DNA of 64,000 bases from CAVTWS01 sp963732655. GTDB taxonomy: Bacteria; Actinomycetota; Acidimicrobiia; Acidimicrobiales; SHLQ01. Position numbers and translations under genes: made by a program. The stretch's first letter is position 1. Every line of letters begins with the position of its first letter. The DNA is taken from positions 248,001 through 312,000 of the forward strand of contig CAVTAI010000017.1 of the NCBI GenBank assembly GCA_963732655.1, written 5' to 3'. Positions 48,381 through 56,278 of this stretch are shown here, one piece after another. The notes under the pieces were generated by a model. It saw nothing but the letters and a program-made list of their open reading frames with translations. It was not told where the DNA came from and made no database searches.

Positions 48381-50327
48381 TCAGGGCATGGGAGTGGTCA
48401 GCACGGCGTCAGGCTGGTACACGAAACACGCGAACGGCCGGTCGACCGCGGGCGGGCGGGCCACGCCCGTCAACAGCGAGCGATCCCAGTACCGGCTGTC
48501 GGTCCACTCGGCGAGCGGAGCGGCGCAGGCGTCGGCCACCTGCTGATCGATCTCAGGGGTGAACGCCAGCTCTCCGGCCGCGTCGGTCGTCAAACCCTCG
48601 GCCTGCACCATGTGCACGATCTGGGCGTCGTGGGGTTGCTCGCAGGTCACCGGCCGCGACACCGCACCTTCGGCGCGCGCCAGGACCACGCAGTCGCCGG
48701 TGAGGTACACACCGGGCGAGGCGCCGTTGACGAGGTCGTTGCGGAGCGAGCACGTGCCGTCCTCGGGGCTCAGCCGGCCACCGCACGTGTCGGCATACGC
48801 GTTGTAGGCCGACGCCGGATCGCTGACGTACCCGAGGTCGTCGCAGGCGTTCCATCCCTGGTTCGTGCACGCGTCGTAGAGCGCGTCGAGCACGGCATCG
48901 GACCCGATGGTCAGCCGGTCTCCCGCCAGCCGACTGCCCGACCAGGTAGGAGCTGGAGTTGCGATCTCGGTGGTGCAGCTGGCCGTGCCGGTCCCGTGAA
49001 GGGTCACCTCTTCGATGGCGGCGCTCAACGCGTCGCCGGTCACGAGAACTTTCGACCCGTCCGGACCGGGCGACACGATCCCCGCCAGCTCGCCGGCCCC
49101 GGTGACCGCGACTGACCCGAGGGGCGTCGCCGCGGCGAGGTCTGTCGACACGGCGTGACTCGGGCCGGCCCAACCGTCGACCACCCCGGTGACCGACAAG
49201 GAGGTCGGCCTGATGCTGCCCGTCCCCGAAGGCTCCAGCAAGGTGAGCGTCGGGTAGTCGGCCACGACGTCACCGGGCGCGAACTGTCCGGACGCGAGGT
49301 CGACCCCGGCGGCGGCTGGCAGCTCGATGACGGCGACGTCGGGTGACCAACCCCATCCGAGCAACGTGGCGGGGACGTCGGCCCCGGCGACGACGACCGT
49401 CGGTGTCGCGTCGCCGGCTCCCACGGAGCGGAGAGTCACCACGTGCGTCGCATCGATCAGGACGCCCGGTCCGCTCGTCACGGATCCGCAGGAGTCGGAG
49501 ACGACGGTGACCAGCTGATCGGCGAACGCCGTCGCCAGCTCGGGTCCGGTGAAGAGCTCGACGGGCACCGGAGCCGGAGGCAGCGTGACGGTGGGTAGCA
49601 CGCCGGGCCGGCGGGACTCGCCGAGCGTCTGCAGCCCGAAGAGCGTGGTCACGCCGACCAGAGCCGTCGTGAGGATCAACATGCGTACGGCCTTCGGGTC
49701 GGCCTTGGCACGCGCTCGGCGAACCCGGGGGCGTCGATGGGAACGTCGGGAACGTCGTGGCGGCGAAAGCCGTTCGTTGAGGCGGCCGAGCCAGTTGCGC
49801 GACTCGGTGAGCTCGTCATCGTCGTCGATGCCGAGTGCGGCGCGCCGAACCTCCGCATCGAGGCTCAGGTACCGCGGGGAGCCGGTGACCGGGCCGAACA
49901 ATTGGTCCTCGGCACTCGACTCCAGGTCGAGCGGAGGGCGGGGGGTATCGACGTTCCCGTCGGGTCCGGTGTAGAGGACGAGCGCCGTGCTCGACGACAG
50001 GACGATCGGCGCGGCCTCGACCTCCGGCAGGTGAACGCCCGACGGCAGCTCCCCGAAGGCCACCGGCGGCGCGGGTTCCGACTCTGGTTCTGCGTCCGGG
50101 GTTCGCGCGGGTCGCGGGTCGAGGGCGACGGGCGCCGGCGCCGCTCGAGGCACCGTCGACAGCGCCACCGCCAGGTCGCCACGGAGGTACATGTCGGAGA
50201 GGGTGGGCGAGATGAGCCTCGCCAATCCGGGATGGCTGAGGTCGCTGAGGTCGAGACACGGGCTCAGGCACGCCGGACAGGCGGTGAGCACGTCATCGAA
50301 GAGTGTCCCGCAGACGTAGCAGACCAT
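48381..50327 (-). CDS. Zinc-ribbon membrane protein with degenerate trypsin-like and septum-formation-like domains
   Basis: About 648 residues. Two CxxC pairs (CYVCG, CPACLSPCLD) at the N-terminus form a zinc ribbon. An acidic Pro-rich stretch and basic patch follow, then one membrane helix (MLILTTALVGVTTLFGLQTL). The outside part has a trypsin-like fold: VLIDATHVVTLRSVG with a His, WSPDVAVIELP with an Asp, but PLGSVAVTG where GNSGGP is expected. Paired-Cys segments and GDCVVLARAEGAVSRPVTCE then QPHDAQIVHMV follow, like septum-formation domains. It is probably not a working protease. ATG 50339 or TTG 50405 are other possible starts. Complete family unknown. Confidence 0.75.
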   Translation of the reverse strand: MVCYVCGTLFDDVLTACPACLSPCLDLSDLSHPGLARLISPTLSDMYLRGDLAVALSTVPRAAPAPVALDPRPARTPDAEPESEPAPPVAFGELPSGVHLPEVEAAPIVLSSSTALVLYTGPDGNVDTPRPPLDLESSAEDQLFGPVTGSPRYLSLDAEVRRAALGIDDDDELTESRNWLGRLNERLSPPRRSRRSHRRPRVRRARAKADPKAVRMLILTTALVGVTTLFGLQTLGESRRPGVLPTVTLPPAPVPVELFTGPELATAFADQLVTVVSDSCGSVTSGPGVLIDATHVVTLRSVGAGDATPTVVVAGADVPATLLGWGWSPDVAVIELPAAAGVDLASGQFAPGDVVADYPTLTLLEPSGTGSIRPTSLSVTGVVDGWAGPSHAVSTDLAAATPLGSVAVTGAGELAGIVSPGPDGSKVLVTGDALSAAIEEVTLHGTGTASCTTEIATPAPTWSGSRLAGDRLTIGSDAVLDALYDACTNQGWNACDDLGYVSDPASAYNAYADTCGGRLSPEDGTCSLRNDLVNGASPGVYLTGDCVVLARAEGAVSRPVTCEQPHDAQIVHMVQAEGLTTDAAGELAFTPEIDQQVADACAAPLAEWTDSRYWDRSLLTGVARPPAVDRPFACFVYQPDAVLTTPMP

Positions 50328-50432
50328 GCCGGTTTCCATCGGCCTGCGCACGGCCCGTTTGAGGGCCGCCGCCAGACAATCGGAGGGCTCGCTTGAGGCC
50401 CGCAACCGGACATTCGGCCGTAACGGCTGGCG

Positions 50433-50816
50433 TCACCTACCCGGGGTGTCGGGTTTTCCCAGCTTGATCCACGCCTTGGCGCCCTGGCGGGCCTCACGTT
50501 CCATTGCCAGGTCGAGGTAGGCGTCGCGGTGGTCGAGTCCACGGACGCGAAGGCGCAGATACTCAGCGACGTACCGGCCAAGAAAACCGAGCACCCCGAA
50601 TCGGGCGTACTGCTCGACGTGAACGAGCTCATGGGCCAGCAAGGTCGACCGGCCGACCCGGTCCACGTCGTCGGTCAGGAGCACGAACCGCCCGAGGGTG
50701 AGGCCGCGCGCGCTACCGGGCAGCCAGGGAACCTCGACGATCCGCACACGACGCGCCAGCTCCGTGGGGACGTGGTCATAGGCGGCCAGTTCCGGACCCT
50801 CGAGGGCGCGGGGCAT
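50433..50816 (-). CDS. Small HExxH metallopeptidase-like protein (DUF4157-like)
   Basis: The 127-residue protein contains LLAHELVHVEQYARFG, a zinc-binding HExxH, in a DUF4157-like setting (ARGLTLGRFVLLTDD before, RYVAEYLRLRVRG after). No signal peptide is visible. The ATG overlaps the HAD gene stop (ATGA). Whether it is an active peptidase is not known. Confidence 0.75.
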   Translation of the reverse strand: MPRALEGPELAAYDHVPTELARRVRIVEVPWLPGSARGLTLGRFVLLTDDVDRVGRSTLLAHELVHVEQYARFGVLGFLGRYVAEYLRLRVRGLDHRDAYLDLAMEREARQGAKAWIKLGKPDTPGR

Positions 50817-51557
50817 CAGACGCCGTTCGCGCTCGCGACCCAGCCGTCGAGCAGGCTGGGGAGGTCGGTCAGGCGGTCGAGCACCGGGAACGCCGTGTCG
50901 GCCGTGGCGCTCGGGGGGGCCGTCTCCATCTCCCAGGTGAGGTGGTACGGCACGTGCACGGCCCGACCCCCCACCGCCAACACCGGCAGGACATCGGAGG
51001 GCACCGAGTTGCCGACCATGACGAACGACGCGGGATCGATCCCGTGACGGTCGAGCAGTCGCTGGTAGGTGGCCGGGTCCTTCTCGCTGACGATCTCGAT
51101 GCGCCAGAACGTCTCGGCCAGTCCGGAGGCGGCGATCTTCGTCTCCTGGTGCATGAGGTCGCCCTTGGTGACCAGGATCAGCGGATGCCGGCGCGACGAG
51201 CGCGTCGACGGTCTCCCGGACCCCGTCGAGCAGCTCGACAGGGTGATCGAGGAGCTCCTTGCCGAGCTGCACGATCCGGTGGATGTCATAGGCCGGGACC
51301 TCGCCGTCCGACAGTTCGATGGCGGTCTCGATCATCGAGAGCACGAACCCCTTGACCCCGTAGCCGAAGGTGGCCAGGTTGCGTCGCTCGACGGCGAGCA
51401 ACCGTTCGCGGACGGAGTCGCCCCGGGCCCAGCGCGTGACCAGTCGTTCGAACTCGGCCTCGGTCTTGCGGAAGTGGTCTTCGTTGCGCCACAGCGTGTC
51501 GTCGCCGTCGAGCCCGATCACGAGCGCGGAGGACGGGTGGGTCTGGAGTGCGCTCAC
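50816..51557 (-). CDS. HAD-superfamily hydrolase, frameshifted near 51191
   Basis: The roughly 247-residue phosphatase starts IGLDGDDTLWRNEDHFRKTE. The first residue of the usual DxD motif is therefore followed by G-D, with Asp-Asp in DGDDTLW. After VRETVDALVA at 51188-51194 the other frame resumes RHPLILVTKGDLMHQETKIA and FVMVGNSVPSDVLPVLAVGG, giving the Lys and Asp motifs. One extra base explains the break. The substrate is unknown; the GTG at 51557 is chosen as it precedes the first motif directly. Confidence 0.85.
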
Positions 51558-51656
51558 GACGCCATGGTAAGGCCGGTGGGTGCCGTGATGGCGGCGATGG
51601 GCGGTCGGGGCCGGACCATCCCCGATCGAGCGAGGCGGCGTGGCTACGGTGCAGGT

Positions 51657-52334
51657 ATGGCAGAGCGGTGCGCCAGGCCGGCATGCTCGCGCGACGCGAT
51701 CGCGCGGCTGGTGATCGATCGGACTGGCCTGCGCACGTCCATCGTCGAGCTCGATGAGCTCCGTTTCGGATTGCCGACCTGCCGCGTGCATCTCGACCGG
51801 CTCACCGTGCCCGCCGGCTGGACCATCATCGACGATCGCCATGCCGCCTCGACCGATGCGCCACCGGCCGGAACGAGCGTTGAGGCCGAATCCGCCGACG
51901 CGACGCGGCCCGACTGGGCGCCCCGCCGGCACACCGCCACGCTGGCCGTCAGCTCAGGCACATCACTGCTGGCCCACGCCTTCAACGGCCCCGAGGCCGG
52001 GAGCCTCCCCCGACTCGAGCGGCTGCAGGGCGAGGTCGACCGCGTTCCACAAGGTCTTGGAGAACGGATAGAAGAACACCGGGACCACGACCCCGACCGC
52101 GACGGTGGGGATCAGGATGGGCGCGACCTCGGGATCCGGGAGCGCGACCAGCAAGCTGATCACCATCACGGCGAGAAGCGTCGCTCCGCTCACCACCGTG
52201 TTCATCCCCACGGCACCGATGAACTGCCCTTCCCGCCGTTCGAAACGGAAACCGCAGCGGGGGCAATGGTCGATCATGCTGAACCAGCGTCGAAAGAGCC
52301 CGCCCTGTCCGCACACGGCGCAGCGGCGAGTTAG
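51657..52334 (+). CDS. DUF3499-like zinc-ribbon protein with uncertain 3' end
   Basis: The start MAERCARPACSRDAIARLVI and later LPTCRVHLDRLTVPAGWTII match the actinobacterial DUF3499 pattern: C-x4-C and C-x2-H, probably one zinc. These proteins are usually about 120-140 residues. Here the open frame runs to 225 residues and its last 124 codons lie antisense to the DUF983 gene with no recognisable features. The real stop may have been lost through an unseen indel around 51850-51960. The start and first 70 residues are reliable; the rest is not. Confidence 0.55.
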   Translation: MAERCARPACSRDAIARLVIDRTGLRTSIVELDELRFGLPTCRVHLDRLTVPAGWTIIDDRHAASTDAPPAGTSVEAESADATRPDWAPRRHTATLAVSSGTSLLAHAFNGPEAGSLPRLERLQGEVDRVPQGLGERIEEHRDHDPDRDGGDQDGRDLGIRERDQQADHHHGEKRRSAHHRVHPHGTDELPFPPFETETAAGAMVDHAEPASKEPALSAHGAAAS

Positions 52335-52436
52335 CCCGCGCCGCAGCAGCGTCCACGTGTCCGGCGTGGGCGGTGCACCGAGCTGAGGGTCGAGCCAGGC
52401 GTCACTGGGCTCACCGCTCACGGGGCCACCGCTCAC
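51963..52436 (-). CDS. DUF983-family membrane protein
   Basis: The 157-residue protein has an N-terminal zinc ribbon (CAVCGQGGLFRRWFSMIDHC then PRCGFRFE) and two membrane segments (TVVSGATLLAVMVISLLVAL, ILIPTVAVGVVVPVFFYPFS), the DUF983 layout. Function is unknown in the family. The GTG overlaps the PQQ gene stop; a second GTG at 52421 is possible because the first codons are duplicated. Confidence 0.85.
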   Translation of the reverse strand: MSGGPVSGEPSDAWLDPQLGAPPTPDTWTLLRRGLTRRCAVCGQGGLFRRWFSMIDHCPRCGFRFERREGQFIGAVGMNTVVSGATLLAVMVISLLVALPDPEVAPILIPTVAVGVVVPVFFYPFSKTLWNAVDLALQPLESGEAPGLGAVEGVGQQ

Positions 52437-53980
52437 CGGTCTGCCAACGCGAACACCTGGCCGCCGCGAGCGCCCACCACGATCAGGCCCCGCCACACCG
52501 CCGGCGTGGATTCGATGCAGCCCCCCAGTTCGATGCTCCACAGCTCCCGGGGGACCTGGGTGGTGTCGCTGGCATCGAAGCCGTGGAGTACGCCTTCGCA
52601 GTCGCCCATGATCAACGTGTCGTCGACGATGACGGGTGACTGCCACAGGTGCCAGCCGAGGTCGAGCCTCCACCGCACCTCACCGGTCGCCCGATCGATG
52701 CCCAGGATCCCCTGATCCATGGTGGGCACGACGAGGATGTCGCGGTGGAGGCCGGGGGTGGCCCATACCCCGGTGTCGATCCCACCGCGTGCCGAGACCG
52801 ACCACACGACGGGATCGTCGGGGCGGCTGGGGTCGAGTTTGACGACCTGCCCGAGCTCCTCGGATCGAGCCGTGCCCCGTTCGTATTCGGAGGCCACGTA
52901 GAGCATGCCCTCGTCGTCGATCACGATCGAGGCATCGGTGTCGTCACCGACCCAGTAGCGAAAGACGCGTGTCGGCTCGACACCATCTCGCAGGCCGGAG
53001 ATGTCCCAGCCCTGCACCAGCCCGCCGGAATTGGAGAAGTACAGCGTGTTGCCCGAGATGGCCACCGAGTTCTCGATCGACACGTCACGGTCGCCGATGG
53101 CGGACAGGAGCTCGTCGTCCCAGCCGGGGGCGTTCCACACCAACTCCGGGTCGACCGTCACATGGCCCTCGAGGTCGTATCCGCGGTTGAGCTTGACGAC
53201 GTGGATCTGGCTGTTCTCGCCACCCTCGAAGAGGTAGTCGTCGATGATCAACGGGGAGCCGTCCCAGTCGTTGTTCCACAGGGTCGGTTCCACCGCGTCG
53301 GCCGACAGGCTCCACAGCTCGACCGGTGGATCGCGGTCGATGGCGATCACATGGAGGCGGTCGTCACGCGAGCCGCTGTAGACGAGAGGGAATCCGTCGG
53401 GGTCGACCGACACCGATCCCTTGATGATGTCGCCGGTGGGAAACGAGGCGATGGTGGGCTCGCCGGTCGCTGCGTCGAGGAAATGGACGTTGCGGTCGTA
53501 GGCGCCGAAGGCGACCCAGGTCTCGCCCCCGTGCTCCCAGATCGAGGGTTGGCCGGTCCAGCCGGTGCCACACCATTCGCGGGTTTCGTCGCCGACCGAC
53601 GACAGGCTGCACATGGTGCCGTCGGCGGGGAAACGCCAGACGATCTCGGGGGCCTGCGGTACCGGGCCCTCGCCGTAGTAGGAGCGGCCCGGTGAGCCCC
53701 GGAAAGTGAGCAGCCCCTCGACGGTCTCGCTGACCGACGCGCCGACGAGCGCGGGGTCGACCCACCCGGCATAGGGCGGTTCGGTGGTCGTGGTCACGAC
53801 GACGGTGGTGGGGACGACCGTCGTGGTCGTGGGCGTGGGCGTCGAGGCGGCGAGAACGCTCGTCGGGGCATCGTGGCCGGCATCGGGCGCCAGCCACACG
53901 CCCAGAAGCGTGAGGGCCGAGGCCCCGAGCAGCGCCGCCGCGGCTCGAGAGGCGATCCAGCGCCAGCGAATGCCCTTCAT
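52433..53980 (-). CDS. Exported PQQ-like beta-propeller protein
   Basis: The 515-residue protein has an N-terminal membrane anchor/signal (AAAALLGASALTLLGVWLAP), a Thr/Val-rich linker and seven or eight propeller blades, such as GTGWTGQPSIWEHGGETWVA, FLDAATGEPTIASF, LGIDRATGEVRWRLDLGWHL and FDASDTTQVPRELWSIELGG. Propellers of this type hold partners or quinone cofactors at the cell surface; here no Trp-docking or cofactor ligands can be assigned. It overlaps the DUF983 gene by four bases. Confidence 0.85.
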   Translation of the reverse strand: MKGIRWRWIASRAAAALLGASALTLLGVWLAPDAGHDAPTSVLAASTPTPTTTTVVPTTVVVTTTTEPPYAGWVDPALVGASVSETVEGLLTFRGSPGRSYYGEGPVPQAPEIVWRFPADGTMCSLSSVGDETREWCGTGWTGQPSIWEHGGETWVAFGAYDRNVHFLDAATGEPTIASFPTGDIIKGSVSVDPDGFPLVYSGSRDDRLHVIAIDRDPPVELWSLSADAVEPTLWNNDWDGSPLIIDDYLFEGGENSQIHVVKLNRGYDLEGHVTVDPELVWNAPGWDDELLSAIGDRDVSIENSVAISGNTLYFSNSGGLVQGWDISGLRDGVEPTRVFRYWVGDDTDASIVIDDEGMLYVASEYERGTARSEELGQVVKLDPSRPDDPVVWSVSARGGIDTGVWATPGLHRDILVVPTMDQGILGIDRATGEVRWRLDLGWHLWQSPVIVDDTLIMGDCEGVLHGFDASDTTQVPRELWSIELGGCIESTPAVWRGLIVVGARGGQVFALADR

Positions 53981-54097
53981 CGGGGGTCACGCTAGTGGCC
54001 GGGGCCTCGGCCCGGCCGGTCCCGGAACCTCCGGAACGCCTCGAATCGTCAGCGGTCGGTTGATGCGAGTTGAATTGCGTCGACCGTTGGAGGACCT

Positions 54098-55300
54098 ATG
54101 CCGACCATGACCGACGATGCTCTACGAGCGTGCGCGGGGGCTTTCCTGAGCGAGGTCGATCACACGACTGTCGATCAGTTCACGTTCCGAGGGGCGCAAT
54201 GGGATCGTGGTCTGGCCGCCGTCCACTTCCCCGAGGGCAAGGGCGGGTTGGGCCTCGGACCGAAGTCGCAGGCGATCGTGTCCGACATGCTCCGCGACGC
54301 CGGTGTCCGGTACTCCGACATGGTGGTGAATCCGATCGGCATCGGGATGGGCATGCCGACCGTGCTCGCCTGGGGCACCGAGGAGATGCACGCCCGGCAC
54401 CTTCGCCGCATCTTCACCGGCGAGGACGTGTGGTGCCAGATGTTCAGCGAGCCCACGCACGGCTCCGATGTCGCCGGGCTCGTCAGCCGGGCGGTCCGCG
54501 ACGGCGACGAGTGGATCGTCAACGGGCAAAAGGTGTGGACGTCGTTGGCGCACGTATCGAGCTGGGGCATGTTGCTGGTGCGGACCGATCCATCCGTGCC
54601 CAAACACCGCGGGCTTTCCTATTTCATCGTCGACATGGCGAGCCCTGGCATCGAGATCCGGCCGCTCTACCAGATCACCGGCGACGCCGAGTTCAACGAG
54701 GTCTTCTTCACCGACCTGCGGGTGCCCGACGCCAACATGCTCGGCCGCGAGGGCGACGGCTGGAATGTGGCGGTCACGACCCTCATGAACGAGCGGGTGG
54801 CGCTCGGTGGCGCGGCCGCGCCCCGAGGCAGCGGTCTGATCGGTCAACTGGTCGAGGTGTGGAAGCAGCGGGCGCCGGACTTGCCCGAAAACCGGCGTCG
54901 GGTGCTCCGAGACCGGGTGGCCGACCTGTGGGTGCGGGCCGAGGCCCTGCGCTTGACGAACCTCCGGGCCAAGGCGGCTGCCAAACAAGGCACACCCGGG
55001 CCCGAGGGTTCCGTCGGAAAGCTGGCCTCGGCCGAGTTGAACAAGGCGATCACCGAAACGATCGTCGACGTCATGGGAGCCGAGGGGCTGCTGCATCTGC
55101 CGGGCTACACGCTCGGCCGACCGACGCACAGCAGCGTCGAGATGACGAGCCTGACCAAGTCGTTCCTGCGCATGCGAGCCAACACCATCGAGGGCGGTAC
55201 GTCCGAGATCATGCGCAACATCTTGGGCGAGCGAGTGCTCGGCCTCCCCGGCGACGTCCGCGTGGACAAAGACGTCGCGTGGAGCGACGTCCCGAAGTAG
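54098..55300 (+). CDS. Acyl-CoA dehydrogenase
   Basis: The 400-residue FadE-like flavoenzyme has WCQMFSEPTHGSDVAGL and WTSLAHVSSWGMLLVRTD for FAD and substrate binding, and the C-terminal TNLRAKAAAKQGTPGPEGSV and ANTIEGGTSEIMRNILGERV. The position of the catalytic Glu seen in standard enzymes is not certain from the text. It starts beta-oxidation of acyl or steroid-type CoAs. GGAGG precedes the ATG. The gene's last codons and stop are duplicated in the DNA just after it. Confidence 0.92.
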   Translation: MPTMTDDALRACAGAFLSEVDHTTVDQFTFRGAQWDRGLAAVHFPEGKGGLGLGPKSQAIVSDMLRDAGVRYSDMVVNPIGIGMGMPTVLAWGTEEMHARHLRRIFTGEDVWCQMFSEPTHGSDVAGLVSRAVRDGDEWIVNGQKVWTSLAHVSSWGMLLVRTDPSVPKHRGLSYFIVDMASPGIEIRPLYQITGDAEFNEVFFTDLRVPDANMLGREGDGWNVAVTTLMNERVALGGAAAPRGSGLIGQLVEVWKQRAPDLPENRRRVLRDRVADLWVRAEALRLTNLRAKAAAKQGTPGPEGSVGKLASAELNKAITETIVDVMGAEGLLHLPGYTLGRPTHSSVEMTSLTKSFLRMRANTIEGGTSEIMRNILGERVLGLPGDVRVDKDVAWSDVPK

Positions 55301-55334
55301 CAGACGTTGCGTGGAGCGACGTCCCGAAGTAGCA
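55271..55334 (+). repeat. 32-bp tandem duplication at the acyl-CoA dehydrogenase 3' end
   Basis: Units 55271-55302 and 55303-55334 differ at one base. The first unit holds the final codons, the TAG stop and two trailing bases; the second is outside the gene. Confidence 0.97.
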
Positions 55335-55353
55335 GCCGTAGCCGTGAGTGTGT

Positions 55354-55839
55354 TCAGAGCGTCTTGACCAGCTCGACGAGCTGATCGAGGGCGGCACCCC
55401 ATCCGTCGACGAAGCCCATCTCGGCGTGCTGCTGGGTGCCCGCGGGGTCCTGGTGCATGGCGATGGCTCGATACCGGGTACCGCCGCTCGCGGTCGGCTG
55501 CAGTTCGAGGATGGCCGTGAAGGGCATCGGGCCGGGCTGGGGGCGGAAGCCGGGGCCGAGGGCACTCGTCCAGACCAGCCGCTCGTTCGGCACGATGTCG
55601 AGGAAGCAGCCCGACCCGTCGAACTCCTCGCCTTCGGGCGAACGCATGACCGTCCGGAAGATGCCGCCCGGGCGCAGCTCGATCTCGCACTGCGGGGTCT
55701 CGTAGGGCTTCGGTGTGAACCACTGCGTGATCAGTTCGGGTTCGGTCCATGCTCGCCAGACCAGCTCGGGGGCGACATCGACCTCGCGGAGGAGTTCGAG
55801 GTCGAGCTCGGGGTTCAGCGTGTGCGGTGTGAAGCTCAT
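55354..55839 (-). CDS. SRPBCC/AHSA1-family protein
   Basis: The 161-residue protein has the START-like pattern of AHSA1 proteins: LLREVDVAPELVWRAWTEPE, ITQWFTPKPYETPQCEIELR and PGGIFRTVMRSPEGEEFDGS. Others of this kind sit beside an ArsR regulator, as here (ATGA overlap), and may bind hydrophobic ligands. GGAAG precedes the ATG. The reaction is unknown. Confidence 0.88.
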   Translation of the reverse strand: MSFTPHTLNPELDLELLREVDVAPELVWRAWTEPELITQWFTPKPYETPQCEIELRPGGIFRTVMRSPEGEEFDGSGCFLDIVPNERLVWTSALGPGFRPQPGPMPFTAILELQPTASGGTRYRAIAMHQDPAGTQQHAEMGFVDGWGAALDQLVELVKTL

Positions 55840-56171
55840 GGTTCTTCCTTGAGGTTGAGGAGAAGGGTGTCCAGCTGATCCAGGCGCTGCTCCCACGTTC
55901 GCCGCTGCTGGGCCAGCCAGCCGTCGGCGATCTCGAGAGCGTCGGGTGTGAGGCGGTAGGTCCGCACCCGCCCGACCTTGGTCGACGTCACCAAACCGGC
56001 CCGTTCCAAGACGGTGAGGTGCTGGGTGAACGACGGCAACGCCATGTCGAACGGCCGGGCCAGCTCCGACGTGGAGGCGGGGCTGGAGACGAGCCGTTCG
56101 ATCACCAGGCGACGGGTCGGATCGGCCAGGGCGTGGAAGACCTGGTCGAGCGTCATCGATCGCTTAGGCAT
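55836..56171 (-). CDS. ArsR-family transcriptional regulator
   Basis: The 111-residue winged-helix repressor has DQVFHALADPTRRLVIERLV, STSELARPFDMALPSFTQHL and VLERAGLVTSTKVGRVRTYR. No metal-binding Cys cluster (ELCVCDL) is visible, so it belongs to the SRPBCC-linked group rather than arsenic sensors. Its own start lies seven bases after a -10 box, so it is probably leaderless. It is coupled to the SRPBCC gene by overlap. Confidence 0.93.
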   Translation of the reverse strand: MPKRSMTLDQVFHALADPTRRLVIERLVSSPASTSELARPFDMALPSFTQHLTVLERAGLVTSTKVGRVRTYRLTPDALEIADGWLAQQRRTWEQRLDQLDTLLLNLKEEP

Positions 56172-56178
56172 GTGACTG

Positions 56179-56214
56179 AGTATTGCTGAACCTGATACTT
56201 AGGTCAATACCTAA
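56179..56214 (-). promoter_or_regulatory. Promoter and candidate ArsR operator
   Basis: On the minus strand TTGACC (56207-56202) and AATACT (56184-56179) are separated by 17 bp. TTAGGT-CAAT-ACCTAA (56199-56214, plus strand) is a perfect inverted repeat covering the -35. The ATG at 56171 lies seven bases after the -10. Confidence 0.72.
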
Positions 56215-56278
56215 ATGTTGGCGGTCGAGGACCGGGAGCCTGGTGTCGGTCGAGGCTGGCGCAAGTAGCGTCAAGACC

